Shown here one piece after another: positions 8,312 through 18,140 of a stretch of DNA of 64,000 nucleotides. Numbering within the stretch: position 1 is the stretch's first letter; every line of letters starts with the position of its first letter. Made by a program: the position numbers and the translations under genes. Location of the stretch: NCBI RefSeq assembly GCF_000164135.1, contig NZ_GG770558.1, forward strand, positions 252,497 through 316,496. Reading direction: 5' to 3'. The notes beneath the pieces were generated by a model that had not been told where the DNA came from, did not search any database, and saw only the letters and a program-made list of their open reading frames with translations. Origin of the DNA: Mycobacterium parascrofulaceum ATCC BAA-614 (lineage in GTDB: Bacteria; Actinomycetota; Actinomycetes; Mycobacteriales; Mycobacteriaceae).

Positions 8312-10594
8312 TTATCCCCTCAGGCGGACGTGATGCCGGCCTTCGGCGACGGTGATGGTTCGCCCGGCTCGTTCGCCGTCGCAGCGCACCTCCGTCGAGG
8401 GCGGCACCCCTTCCAGCGTGACCTCGGCGGCGCCGTCGGTTGTGATGGTGATGGTGGAACGGGGCAGTGCGGCAAGTCCGGCCCGGGCGATGTCGACGGT
8501 CAGCCTCGCGACGCCCGTGAGCTCCAGCGTCATGTGCGGCCGCGCCCGGGGCGCCCGTCCCCGCCGCCACGTCTGCTCCGCGTATGTGCCGGGCATGGGT
8601 CGGAAACTGAGCACTAATCCGCCGCGTCTCCGTACCCGGTGCGGGCGGTCGGGGCGGGCCAGCGAGCGCGCCTCCACGGTGGCGACAGCGCCCCGGCGCG
8701 ACGCGATTTCCGGGGTGGCGGCCAACCCCGATATCCACCAATTCCGTTGCGGCCCAAGGCCCAGGTCCGCCCGCTCGAGCTGGGGGTACCAGCTGAAGCT
8801 GATCCGGCCGGGATCGGCCTTGCGCGGCCGGGTCGACATCTGGGCCACCGAATCCGCGAACTTGCCCTGCACCGCCATCGCCACGTGGTCTTCGATCGGG
8901 TACAGGGTGAAGTGGTAGCGGTAACCGAGCCGGTGAAGCTTGAGCAGCTGCTGGGCGACGGCGAAAAACGGCACGAATTCGTCGAGCAGACCATGGGCGA
9001 TCACCAGCGGAAGCCATCGGGCGTTGCGCAACAGCGGCCAGGTTTCGCCCTCGCATGCGCAGTGCGAATCGGGGTTCACGTCAGCGGGCACGGCGACGCC
9101 GGGCAGTAGCCGGATACCGCAGGTCGGCGAACCGGCCAGGACGACGGCTTGCGAGAAGACGGCGGGATACGTCAGCCCCAGCCGATACGCCGCGTAGCCG
9201 CCCATCGAATAACCCACGATGACCGTCCGGTTCGGGTCGGTGCCGAGCTGTTCGGCGACTCGCGCCCAGACCTCCCACACGTCGAGCTCGCCCTCGTCGA
9301 AGTACCAACACGCCGGGCCGCGACCCAGCGGACTCGCGATCACCGCGTCCCGCTTGTCGCACATCTGGTCGAGCAGGCGGTGATTGACCGCCGCGAACTG
9401 GTTCTGGCCCATCGCGATCGAGTGCAGCAGCAGCGTCAGGGGCAGCGATTTCCCGGGCGCGAAAGACTTGGGCAGGCACACCGAATACGGTTGCACCCGG
9501 CCGAGGAACTGCGGTTCGGTGGCGAGTAAACCGGTCTGAGCCAGTCCCTGGCCCAGTTCGATCGAGGACACGTACCACCGGGTCGACGTGCCGGTCACGA
9601 CGGGCTCGTCGGTGGTCATGCCAGCGGCAAGGTCGGACCAGGACACGTTCACCGAGAACTGCGAGATGTCGCCATCCGCCAGCGCCGCCGCCTGCGCCCG
9701 TTCCGAGAAGAAGTTGTGGTAGGCGGCCTCTTGGTCGCACCTGCGGAAGGCGACGTTGTACACGTTGGGTTGACCGGACTGCGCCCCGTGCTCGCGCGGA
9801 ACGTCGGCGAAGCCGTCACCCGACCCGTTCGCCAGACCGGCCACCATGCGCACCGTCCAGGTCCCGGTCGGTTCGACGAGCGCGCGCGGTATCCGCGCCA
9901 GGAATGACCGCGATTGTATGTCGACCGTGTGGGGGACCGGAGTGGCGGTCTGCGTCGACAGGTCCATGAGCTTCGCCCCCGCGCCACTGAGGAGAAGCGC
10001 CGAATCGATCCCCGTGGACCGAAGACCGGCCCCGGCGGGCCACTGCGTGCAGGCGGCGCTATCGCGACCGGTGTCGAACGCGAACAACCCGAGCGGTACC
10101 GAGGGGTCTATCAACGTGTTCCAGTCGATCCGCCACCACGTGTCGGTTTCGGTGAGCCCGATCGCGATGCGGAAGATGTCGGCGCCGTTGCCGGCGGCAG
10201 GCCCATCCGGGTAGATGTATGTCCCCTTAGGCGGAACCACCCGTCCCTCGGGCATTTTGACCCTGGTGCCGGCCGCACCGTGGTCGTCGTACACGAAGTC
10301 GGTCCAGAAGAATGCGCCGCCGGCCAATCGGCCGGTCCCGCAGGTGCGGGGAAAATCCTCGCCGAACGGCCAGCCGGCCGGCGCGGGCAACCGCGGTTCC
10401 GGTCGCAGCGCGGCGGGCGGCACGCCCTCCGGCATGCCCTCCTCGACGACGAGGCCCGGTTCGGGTGCGTCCGCGCGCACCTCGTCCGTGTTGCCGCCGG
10501 CAACGCGCAGCGCGGTGCGCAACGGCGACAACGCGACATCGAGCAATGACACGGGTGCCCCTTCCTTCAGTTCGTCAACGAAGGCGCCGGCCAT
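8312..10594 (-). CDS. large alpha/beta hydrolase (PHB depolymerase/S9-like) with N-terminal beta domain
   Basis: A 760-residue protein without a signal peptide. Residues about 70-340 form a beta-rich domain resembling the glucodextranase-like/C-terminal binding module (GAFFWTDFVYDDHGAAG, DIFRIAIG). Residues about 365-590 form an alpha/beta hydrolase domain with the elbow GYSMGGYAAYRLG (Ser463) and a likely late His in IEDHVAMA. The last 120 residues are a beta sandwich. The catalytic domain resembles esterase/PHB-depolymerase and prolyl-oligopeptidase families; the substrate is unknown. The gene is convergent with chaB, 22 bp away. The upstream GGTA-N15-GGGTAA on the minus strand is only a weak SigF match. 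Confidence 0.7.
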   Translation of the reverse strand: MAGAFVDELKEGAPVSLLDVALSPLRTALRVAGGNTDEVRADAPEPGLVVEEGMPEGVPPAALRPEPRLPAPAGWPFGEDFPRTCGTGRLAGGAFFWTDFVYDDHGAAGTRVKMPEGRVVPPKGTYIYPDGPAAGNGADIFRIAIGLTETDTWWRIDWNTLIDPSVPLGLFAFDTGRDSAACTQWPAGAGLRSTGIDSALLLSGAGAKLMDLSTQTATPVPHTVDIQSRSFLARIPRALVEPTGTWTVRMVAGLANGSGDGFADVPREHGAQSGQPNVYNVAFRRCDQEAAYHNFFSERAQAAALADGDISQFSVNVSWSDLAAGMTTDEPVVTGTSTRWYVSSIELGQGLAQTGLLATEPQFLGRVQPYSVCLPKSFAPGKSLPLTLLLHSIAMGQNQFAAVNHRLLDQMCDKRDAVIASPLGRGPACWYFDEGELDVWEVWARVAEQLGTDPNRTVIVGYSMGGYAAYRLGLTYPAVFSQAVVLAGSPTCGIRLLPGVAVPADVNPDSHCACEGETWPLLRNARWLPLVIAHGLLDEFVPFFAVAQQLLKLHRLGYRYHFTLYPIEDHVAMAVQGKFADSVAQMSTRPRKADPGRISFSWYPQLERADLGLGPQRNWWISGLAATPEIASRRGAVATVEARSLARPDRPHRVRRRGGLVLSFRPMPGTYAEQTWRRGRAPRARPHMTLELTGVARLTVDIARAGLAALPRSTITITTDGAAEVTLEGVPPSTEVRCDGERAGRTITVAEGRHHVRLRG

Positions 10595-10690
10595 CCGATT
10601 CGGCTATTCATCTGTTGGGAGAATTACCCGGGGTGCGTCCGTCGTACCCACCGCGCGCCCAGAAGCTGCAGCGGTTCGCGGGCAGCTCCC

Positions 10691-10715
10691 GTTTGTCGTC
10701 CGGCCGTCTGGGTAG
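10691..10715 (+). promoter_or_regulatory. SigF-like promoter for the small alpha/beta hydrolase
   Basis: GTTT-N15-GGGTAG on the plus strand, 36 bp before the ATG at 10752. -35 and spacing match the SigF consensus exactly; the -10 differs only in its last base. Confidence 0.6.
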
Positions 10716-10751
10716 TCATCGGCTTGTCGATGCCGAGGCTGTGGGAGGCAG

Positions 10752-11609
10752 ATGCTGGACCGAACCACCGAGTTCGTCGCCGTCGAACCCGGCGTCGCGC
10801 TTTCGGTGCAACGAGTCGGCGAGGGCGCCACCGTTCTCCTTGTCGGCGGGCTGGGCATGCCGAGCATGACCTGGGACATCTGCGGACTTCCCCAGTCGCT
10901 CGTCGACGCGGGGTTTCAGGTGATCGCGTACGACGCGCGCGGGCTGGCACCGTCCTCCGCGCCGCCGGCGCCGTATTCGGTGGCCGACTTGGCTGCCGAC
11001 GCCGCAGCCATTCTCGACCATTTCCAGGTGCGGCAGGCCATCATCGTCGGTTACTCGATGGGCTGTTACACCGCGCAGATGATGCTGCGCAACCGGCCCG
11101 ATTTGGTGGGTGCGCTCGTTTTGTTCGCCGGGCTTCAGCCCTCGCCGGTGGGGGCGATGGTCGGAGAGATGGAGCTCGCACTGATCGAGCGCTACGGCGA
11201 GGTGCCGCGCGAGGTGCTGGTGGTGGAGCAGTTGTTGACCACCCTTCACCTCCCGATGTTGCAGGATCCGGCGACCGTGCGGGGTTGGCAGCAGGCGCTC
11301 TCGGCCGGCTATGAAAGCGCGTGGGCGGGACCCGACGGCTTCACGGGGCAACTGACGGCGTCGCAACAATGGATCTCCGCCGGCGAGCCGACGCGGGATC
11401 GGCTCGGCGCGATCGATGTGCCCACGCTGGCCCTGGCGTTCGAATACGATCTGTTCTTCCCCCCGGCGCTGTGTGCGGAGGCGGCTCGGTTCATCCCCGC
11501 GGCCGAGTTCGTGGCGATTCCGGGCGCCGGTCACGGCGGCATCTTCACCGGGCCCGGGGACAGCGTCGCCCGCATCACCGGGTTCTGCCGCGCGCACCGC
11601 GACGGTTGA
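10752..11609 (+). CDS. alpha/beta hydrolase
   Basis: A 285-residue single-domain alpha/beta hydrolase. It has the nucleophile elbow GYSMG (Ser102), an acid in the AFEYDLFFPP loop and the catalytic His in GAGHGG. No signal peptide. The oxyanion-side strand ends in VGGLGMPSMTW rather than HGxP, which is seen in esterase- and haloperoxidase-like members. Substrate unknown. A good Shine-Dalgarno (GGGAGG) precedes the ATG. It stands alone on the plus strand between two minus-strand genes. Confidence 0.78.
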   Translation: MLDRTTEFVAVEPGVALSVQRVGEGATVLLVGGLGMPSMTWDICGLPQSLVDAGFQVIAYDARGLAPSSAPPAPYSVADLAADAAAILDHFQVRQAIIVGYSMGCYTAQMMLRNRPDLVGALVLFAGLQPSPVGAMVGEMELALIERYGEVPREVLVVEQLLTTLHLPMLQDPATVRGWQQALSAGYESAWAGPDGFTGQLTASQQWISAGEPTRDRLGAIDVPTLALAFEYDLFFPPALCAEAARFIPAAEFVAIPGAGHGGIFTGPGDSVARITGFCRAHRDG

Positions 11610-11646
11610 TCGCCGCGTCTCGCCGCGAATCGCAAGCGCCCGCAGG

Positions 11647-12846
11647 TCATTCGCTCGCGCGATCCTCGTCGGTCGTCGCCCCGTCCCACTCGTGATCGTG
11701 CATGAACGCCTCGGGAATGTTGACGCGATAGCGGGCGGCCTCGGCGAGGATGTTTGCCATGGCGATGGGCAATGCCAGGCCGGGGGCGGGATCACGGCGG
11801 GTGAAGATGACGCCGTCGGTTTGTAGGTAGTCGCGCACGAACCCGCGGAAGGTGTTGCCCCGCAGGGACGACCTGCGCCACCCGTACATCAGCATGCCGG
11901 GCTCCAGCATCTTGCGCGCGCCGGGCTCGGGGACGATGACGTCGTCGTTGACGCCGAAGAAAGCCCGGTCGACCCCGGTTTGCGGATCGAACAACAGGAT
12001 TCCGCTGGTCGCCCGCGGATTGCATTCGACAGCAAACAGGCCCCGTCCGGGCACCTCGATGAAATCGAACGCGGCCTGCCCGGTGATCCCGAGCGCCTTG
12101 ACGCAGTCGTGCACCCACGCGGTGATGCCGTCGTGCCGCACGGATTCGAATGTCAGGGCCGAGGTGCCGTCGATCGCGTAGCGCACCGGATAGACGGCGC
12201 GGGCCTTCACCTGACCCTCGTGACAAACGGAATACGAGCAATACAGGGCGCCGTCTGCCCACTCCTGCGCGATCCACGGATTCCCTGCGTCGAAGTTCAC
12301 GTCGCGGGGGAGCTGCCCCGGCGTCACCTTGTGGATGTCCTGTGATCCGCGCGAATAGACGGGCTTGAGCGCGAACGGCTTGTCGAAATCCAACGCCTCG
12401 AGCTCCTGTTGGTTGCGCACCAACTTGAAGTCGAGGGTGGGTATGCCCAGCGACCGGAGCATGGCCTGGAATTCGTATTTGTTCTCCAGCCTGGCCCCGA
12501 GGCCAAAGTCGGCAAAGAACAACATGCAGCTCTCGTCGAACAGGTCGGGGAATCGCTTGATCGTGTTTGCCAGGATCTCGGTGCCCTCGTGGATCGGCAC
12601 GACGAGGTCTACGCGCTCCTCGCGGGTGATCCGCGCGAGGGCCCGTGTCCACTCGACCGGCTCGTGTCTCGGCCGCGGTGTGCGGAACGTCTTCTTGACC
12701 GCCGAAGAGAACCTCGTGATGGGAAACGGCACCGAGTCCGTGATCAGCACATCGTGTCCGGCGGCGGCCATCAAGCGGGCCAGGTGCAATGACAGAAACG
12801 ACCGGCCGAAGGTGATCAGCACCGTCTTTCGGTTACTTCCGGACAT
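11647..12846 (-). CDS. ATP-grasp domain enzyme
   Basis: A 399-residue protein with the layout of ATP-grasp carboxylate-amine/thiol ligases. An N-terminal Rossmann-like pre-ATP domain (TVLITFGRSFLSLHLARLMAAAGHDVLITDS) comes first. The lysine-bearing grasp strand is DFDKPFALKPVYSRGS, and the metal-binding end has FDFIEVPGRGLFAVECNPRATSG. Enzymes of this type join a carboxylate to an amine using ATP; the product here cannot be inferred. The ATG at 12846 has GGGAGG at good distance; a GTG further up (12879) is less likely. A SigF-like promoter lies 180 bp upstream. Confidence 0.78.
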   Translation of the reverse strand: MSGSNRKTVLITFGRSFLSLHLARLMAAAGHDVLITDSVPFPITRFSSAVKKTFRTPRPRHEPVEWTRALARITREERVDLVVPIHEGTEILANTIKRFPDLFDESCMLFFADFGLGARLENKYEFQAMLRSLGIPTLDFKLVRNQQELEALDFDKPFALKPVYSRGSQDIHKVTPGQLPRDVNFDAGNPWIAQEWADGALYCSYSVCHEGQVKARAVYPVRYAIDGTSALTFESVRHDGITAWVHDCVKALGITGQAAFDFIEVPGRGLFAVECNPRATSGILLFDPQTGVDRAFFGVNDDVIVPEPGARKMLEPGMLMYGWRRSSLRGNTFRGFVRDYLQTDGVIFTRRDPAPGLALPIAMANILAEAARYRVNIPEAFMHDHEWDGATTDEDRASE

Positions 12847-13027
12847 CGAACCTCCCGTCGGGGACAACCGCCGGTTCAAGGGCCGTCAAGTCTTCTGTGC
12901 AGAAGATGCCTCGACGCAGCCTCGTCACCGTTAGCGCCGCCGGCGCGGGCCAACGAAAGCCTCTGGGCCAGTTTCCCGACGGCCGCAGCAAGGCCGCACA
13001 GGCCGTCGGGCCAGCCTGGGAAAAGTA

Positions 13028-13052
13028 CTACCCGTGATCGCGCCGGCAAAAC
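13028..13052 (-). promoter_or_regulatory. SigF-like promoter for the ATP-grasp gene
   Basis: Read on the minus strand: GTTT (13052-13049), 15-bp spacer, GGGTAG (13033-13028). It points at the ATP-grasp gene whose start lies about 180 bp downstream. Confidence 0.55.
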
Positions 13053-13206
13053 ATGAGACGGCCCGTCGCGGCTGCCGGCGGAGGCAATCCGCGAGATCCG
13101 CAAGGGCCTTCGTGCGGCGGGGGCGGCGCCGGAGGTCGACGAGGCGGTGACGAACAACACGGCCGGATGGCCCGGAATCCCTTGGCGCTGAATCACCGCC
13201 CTTGAC

Positions 13207-13231
13207 GTTTATCCTCAGCCGCGTCGGGCAT
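13207..13231 (+). promoter_or_regulatory. SigF-like promoter for the DUF2795 gene
   Basis: GTTT-N15-GGGCAT, with one mismatch from GGGTAT. The -10 ends 11 bp before the ATG at 13242, which predicts an almost leaderless transcript; no Shine-Dalgarno is visible, in agreement. Confidence 0.45.
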
Positions 13232-13241
13232 CCCGACGGCC

Positions 13242-13571
13242 ATGGTTGCGTCCACCACCCCCAGTCAATTGCGCCAGTGCCTCAGCGATGTGGATTTTCC
13301 GGCGAACAAGCAGGACCTGCTCGACGCCGCCGGTCGCAACGGCTGCGACGATGACACGGTTCGCGCCTTGCGGGGCATTCCGCCCGAAACCTACAACAAC
13401 GCCGCCCAGGTCGCCGCGTCGGTCACCATCGCCGACGATCGCGACGTCCAGGACGGCGACAGGGCCGCCGCGCGTCGTTCCCACACCAAGCCGGGACTCG
13501 CCGAGAACGCAAAGGACATCCCCGTCCAGAGCCCGATCGCCGACGAGCTGGGCGAGAACCGGGGCTCCTGA
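13242..13571 (+). CDS. DUF2795 family protein
   Basis: A 109-residue protein. The DUF2795 domain covers about 5-60: SQLRQCLSDVDFPANKQDLLDAAGRNGCDDDTVRALRGIPPETYNN, with the family pattern of a FPA.K.ELL..A...GA...V...L..LP...Y. The C-terminal half is polar and probably disordered. Members are small cytosolic proteins of unknown function, common in actinobacteria and often in stress regions. It precedes the convergent ANTAR gene by 26 bp. Confidence 0.8.
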   Translation: MVASTTPSQLRQCLSDVDFPANKQDLLDAAGRNGCDDDTVRALRGIPPETYNNAAQVAASVTIADDRDVQDGDRAAARRSHTKPGLAENAKDIPVQSPIADELGENRGS

Positions 13572-13597
13572 GCCGCGGCGCCTGCGGTAGAACCCGG

Positions 13598-14302
13598 CTA
13601 GGCCCCGCGGCGTCTGCGTAGGGGATGCTCGGCGTCGATCAACTTTTCGGCTAGTTCGGCGACGGGCGTGTTCGATTCCTGGGACAGGCGCTTGAGCAGG
13701 TCAAAAGCGCCGACCGAATCGATCTCGAAGCGCTCCATCAGGATTCCCTTGGCCTGGCCGATGACGTCGCGCGAGGCCAGCGCGTCGCGAAACTGCTTGG
13801 CGCGCTGCAGAATATCCCATGCGACAGCCGCATGGGCGGCAACCGCCAGCCCCGCCCGCAGCGAGTCATCGTCGAACGCACGGGCTTGCTCGGCGTAGAG
13901 GTTGAGGGTGCCCGCCGTCTGGCTGCCCCTGAAGAGCTTGAACGAAAGGACCGAGCGGATCGGGGTGTGCTTCAGGGCTCCCCGCCGGTAACGGGGCCAG
14001 CGGCCAGCCTTGGCCAGGTCATCGATCCGAATGGTGTTGTGGTCCCAGGCGTCCGCCACGCAGGGCCCTTCACCCTCCCGGTTCTGGATCTCGTCGAGCA
14101 CGATCGGGTACCGGCCCGTCGCCGCCGGCGTCTCGAGGCGCCGGCGCGCGGCAATCGTGATGCCGGCATATCGCGCCCCGGGCACGGATTCGGCGACGTG
14201 CCGGATGAGTCCATCCAGCGAAGCCTGACCATCGGGTGGGGTTTTCTGCTGCAACTCCCGAACAAGTTCGGCCAGCCGAAGCAGCTCATCGCATGAGTTC
14301 AT
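13598..14302 (-). CDS. GAF-ANTAR RNA-binding regulator
   Basis: A 234-residue regulator. A GAF-like sensor domain occupies about 20-160 (GARYAGITIAAR...EGPCVADAWDHNTIRIDDL...TPIRSVLSFKLF). The C-terminal ANTAR domain (about 165-228) carries the hallmark ASRDVIGQAKGILMERFEID...AFDLLKRLSQESN. ANTAR proteins bind two-stem RNA motifs in nascent transcripts and prevent termination. No kinase gene lies next to it, so the GAF domain probably takes a ligand or redox signal. Its RNA target may be elsewhere or in the leader of the divergent DUF3052 gene. Confidence 0.85.
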   Translation of the reverse strand: MNSCDELLRLAELVRELQQKTPPDGQASLDGLIRHVAESVPGARYAGITIAARRRLETPAATGRYPIVLDEIQNREGEGPCVADAWDHNTIRIDDLAKAGRWPRYRRGALKHTPIRSVLSFKLFRGSQTAGTLNLYAEQARAFDDDSLRAGLAVAAHAAVAWDILQRAKQFRDALASRDVIGQAKGILMERFEIDSVGAFDLLKRLSQESNTPVAELAEKLIDAEHPLRRRRGA

Positions 14303-14688
14303 CGGTTGTCCTTAGAAACGGTTGCACTGAGTGATTGTTTACCAGGGTATGAATCGGCCGGACAAGCCAGAAAACGCAGCTGGGGTGCCTCAGCAGGACA
14401 TCGCCAGAGTGACACGGCAGACCGGCTCTGCTATAACGAAGAGGTCAGGTCTGTCTTCAGTCTGCAGGGCGGCCATCCATCACGGGCCGTTGCGGCCCGC
14501 CTCCTTCCCCTCTTCTAAAGCTGTGCCTTTCAGCCGATTTCGTGCTGAATCTGTCGCGGCACCGCTAGCCGCGAGTGACTGGGGATGGTGGCGATCGGCC
14601 GGCGCAACAGTTCAGCGCCCGACGCCATCGGCCGACGGCAGCTGCTTCTGCCGGCCGTGAGTTGGCGCAAAAGCGAAGAGGTCCTCAC
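14303..14688 (+). promoter_or_regulatory. 386-bp leader/intergenic region with stem-loops upstream of the DUF3052 gene
   Basis: No convincing gene is seen here. A perfect hairpin TCGCGGC-ACCGCTA-GCCGCGA lies at 14554-14574, with a weaker one just before it (CAGC-9 nt-GCTG, 14531-14547). Two adjacent stem-loops in a leader next to an ANTAR gene are of interest, but the loops (7 and 9 nt) are not the canonical hexaloops. A GGGTAT hexamer at 14345-14350 lacks a SigF -35 at the right distance. Confidence 0.35.
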
Positions 14689-15111
14689 ATGAAGTGGCCG
14701 GAGTTCAGCGAGCTGGCACGAAGGCTCGGAATAAGCGCGGGCGACAAGGTCGCGCTCATCAATGCTCCGTCGGACTACGCCCACACGCTTCCCGGAGTGG
14801 ACGGGTCAAGTCCCGAGCTCGCCGACGCGGTGATCGGGTTCACCGCACGGCGTGGGGAATTGGATCAGCTGGCCGCCGTGTACGTGGCGGCCCTCGCCGG
14901 CCGCCGGGCCTGGATCGGCTACCCGAAGCCGGGCCGGTTGGCCACCGACCTGCGTCGCGACGAGCTCGCGCGCGACGTCCGCAGGTACGGGGTCCAATCA
15001 ATCGAAAGCGTGTCGATCGACCGCATGTGGTCCGGTTTGTTGCTGCATCCACTCGAAACGGCCGAAAACGCCGTCCAGGCCGACATCGACATGGCGTGGC
15101 CCGGCGGTTAA
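14689..15111 (+). CDS. DUF3052-like protein
   Basis: A 140-residue cytosolic protein. It follows the DUF3052 pattern: LGISAGDKVALINAPSDYAHTLP at the front and a later strand-turn with WIGYPKPGRLATDLRRDELARDVRRYG and a final DRMWSGL. The fold looks like a small alpha/beta domain; function unknown. The ATG at 14689 follows AAGAGG. The mycolyltransferase gene starts 39 bp downstream and may be co-transcribed. Confidence 0.7.
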   Translation: MKWPEFSELARRLGISAGDKVALINAPSDYAHTLPGVDGSSPELADAVIGFTARRGELDQLAAVYVAALAGRRAWIGYPKPGRLATDLRRDELARDVRRYGVQSIESVSIDRMWSGLLLHPLETAENAVQADIDMAWPGG

Positions 15112-15144
15112 CCGCTCAAATCATCACTGCAACAAGGAAAGTGA

Positions 15145-16943
<1,799 letters not shown>

Positions 16944-16991
16944 GTTTCTCCTCTTTCGTGATCGCGTCGTTTCCGAGAATGCGGCCGCGCC

Positions 16992-17168
16992 CTAGGAGTC
17001 GCGGGTCGGCGGACCGGCCGTCGGCACCTCGGGGTCGTCGTCGGCCGGCGGCTCGGGATCACGCCATTCCTCCGCGCGGCTGGAGCGGTTGCCGCGCAGC
17101 GTGCCGTCCAATTCGTGCTTGAGTTCGTCGTCCTCGCGCGGACCGTGCTTAGAGCTTCCGCGTTCCAT
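16992..17168 (-). CDS. small conserved hydrophilic protein (58 aa)
   Basis: A 58-residue, strongly charged protein: MERGSSKHGPREDDELKHEL at the start, then LRGNRSSRAEEWRDPEPPADD and an acidic, Pro-rich end. Small proteins with the same opening (E.GSSKHGPR.D..L..E) and an EEWR(D/E)PEP patch are widespread in actinobacteria; function unknown. AAAGGGG stands 9 bp before the ATG. The start, coding pattern and recurring motif make it a real gene. It lies upstream of the SDR gene on the same strand, behind a SigF-like promoter. Confidence 0.72.
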   Translation of the reverse strand: MERGSSKHGPREDDELKHELDGTLRGNRSSRAEEWRDPEPPADDDPEVPTAGPPTRDS

Positions 17169-17478
17169 GGCCGGCCCCTTTCGTCCTCGTCGACCTTCGT
17201 TCGGCTCCGACTACCCGTCAGAAGCGGCGCTAATCGCCCGCCCGGCCCACCGTGGCGGTGGCCGTAGGAATGGTGCAGGGCGTGAATATCGATACAGATG
17301 TTAAGCACTGATGCGAAAGTTGCTGCCCGGCAAAGCAACCGCGTTTGAGCAGTTAGCAGAGAAAAAACGCCGATTTAGGCGCACGCATATGTTTAGGGCC
17401 GCCCACGAATGGCTATTTGCGGCGTGTGTGCGTATTGCCCTTCCGGGGGGCGATTGTTCGATACGAAAGGAATGAACA
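17169..17478. other. divergent intergenic region before the MPT63-like gene
   Basis: 310 bp between the 58-residue gene and the MPT63-like gene. It holds the minus-strand SigF-like site listed separately and a small hairpin GTTGCT-9 nt-AGCAAC at 17319-17339. The part from 17285 to 17420 is notably AT-richer than its surroundings, as expected of a promoter region. No gene is seen. Confidence 0.35.
17211..17235 (-). promoter_or_regulatory. SigF-like promoter for the 58-residue gene and SDR
   Basis: On the minus strand GATT (17235-17232), 15-bp spacer, GGGTAG (17216-17211), 43 bp before the ATG at 17168. Same variant as the chaB promoter. Confidence 0.45.
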
Positions 17479-18036
17479 ATGAAGGTCACCATGAGGGCCG
17501 TTAAGACAGCCGCCGCTGCCGGGGGTATTGCGGTGGCAGGTGTTTTTGCCGCTTCGTCGGCTGCCGCGGCGCCGCCGCCCAACATTCAGGGCTTCGGCAC
17601 CAGCGAAAAACTCGTTGACGGGCCGCTGATCACCGACTACACGGTCAGCAACCTGCAGCCGAGCAACGCCACGATTCCCGGCTACACGCCCAAGGGAACC
17701 CTCTACCAGGCGGACGTGACCGCGCGGTCGGACGGCGGGCTCGTGACACCCATGGTCAACGATTTCATCGCCCGTGGGCCCAACGGCCAGAACTACCGGG
17801 TCATCGACAAGGTGGGCGCCCCGAACGGCCTCAACCCCGCGCCGATCCCGCAGGGTAGCGAGTCGACCGGAACGCTGTACTTCGACGTGACTGGCGCGCC
17901 CCCGAACGGCGTCGTCTACAACGACGGAATGCAGGACATCCTGATCTGGACGTCGAACGTGCCGGGTAACTCGGCGCCCGGCGCCCCGAATGCCAGCCCG
18001 GCTCCGGGCACTCCGCCCAGCCCGGCCCACACCTAG
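17479..18036 (+). CDS. secreted MPT63-family (DUF1942) protein
   Basis: A 185-residue exported protein. A signal peptide (KTAAAAGGIAVAGVFAASSAAAA, cleavage near residue 32) is followed by an immunoglobulin-like beta sandwich typical of MPT63/DUF1942: TDYTVSNLQPSN, GTLYQADVTARSD and TPMVNDFIARGPNGQNYRV. The last 25 residues are Pro/Ala-rich (GAPNASPAPGTPPSPAHT). MPT63 of M. tuberculosis (Rv1926c) is an abundant secreted antigen of unknown role; this is probably a paralogue. GAAAGGA precedes the ATG. An intrinsic terminator follows, so it is a single-gene unit. Confidence 0.85.
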   Translation: MKVTMRAVKTAAAAGGIAVAGVFAASSAAAAPPPNIQGFGTSEKLVDGPLITDYTVSNLQPSNATIPGYTPKGTLYQADVTARSDGGLVTPMVNDFIARGPNGQNYRVIDKVGAPNGLNPAPIPQGSESTGTLYFDVTGAPPNGVVYNDGMQDILIWTSNVPGNSAPGAPNASPAPGTPPSPAHT

Positions 18037-18051
18037 TCCGGCCTTGCGGAT

Positions 18052-18092
18052 ACCTCCCCGCGTCGCGTGTGCGGCGCGGGGAGGTCGTTTTT
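18052..18092 (+). terminator. intrinsic terminator after the MPT63-like gene
   Basis: Arms ACCTCCCCGCG (18052-18062) and CGCGGGGAGGT (18075-18085), a perfect 11-bp stem with a 12-nt loop, followed by TCGTTTTT. A textbook rho-independent terminator, rare in mycobacteria. Confidence 0.85.
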
Positions 18093-18140
18093 GCGGCCGG
18101 ATGCTGCATCGTGCGGGCACGAATCGGGTACACCGCACCC

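Larger units (their letters stand above)
12847..13241. other. intergenic region with two divergent SigF-like promoters and a possible gene remnant
   Basis: This 395-bp gap separates the divergent ATP-grasp and DUF2795 genes. It holds one SigF-like promoter on each strand (listed separately). Between them, about 13086-13184 on the plus strand reads without a stop as EAIREIRKGLRAAGAAPEVD and then EAVTNNTAGWPGIPWR before a TGA. There is no start codon after the preceding TGA, so this looks like the tail of a decayed small gene or chance. No convincing gene is seen on the minus strand. Confidence 0.35.

Noticed and set aside
10624-10648. Possible SigF promoter for the 760-residue hydrolase (GGTA-N15-GGGTAA, minus)
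   Set aside because: The -10 is good but the -35 does not match GTTT; too weak to list as a feature.
13086-13184. Open stretch ending ...TNNTAGWPGIPWR on the plus strand
   Set aside because: No start codon follows the preceding stop, so it is at most a decayed gene tail; noted under the intergenic region.
12876-13196. 106-codon minus-strand frame in the ATP-grasp/DUF2795 gap
   Set aside because: No Shine-Dalgarno, no domain, low-complexity sequence, and it would cover both SigF-like promoters.
14321-14350. Possible SigF promoter GGTTG...GGGTAT before the DUF3052 gene
   Set aside because: The GTTG to GGGTAT distance is 20 bp, outside the 15-17 bp range seen for SigF.
14331-14660. 109-codon plus-strand frame upstream of the DUF3052 gene
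   Set aside because: No ribosome-binding site and no protein-like pattern; better explained as leader sequence.
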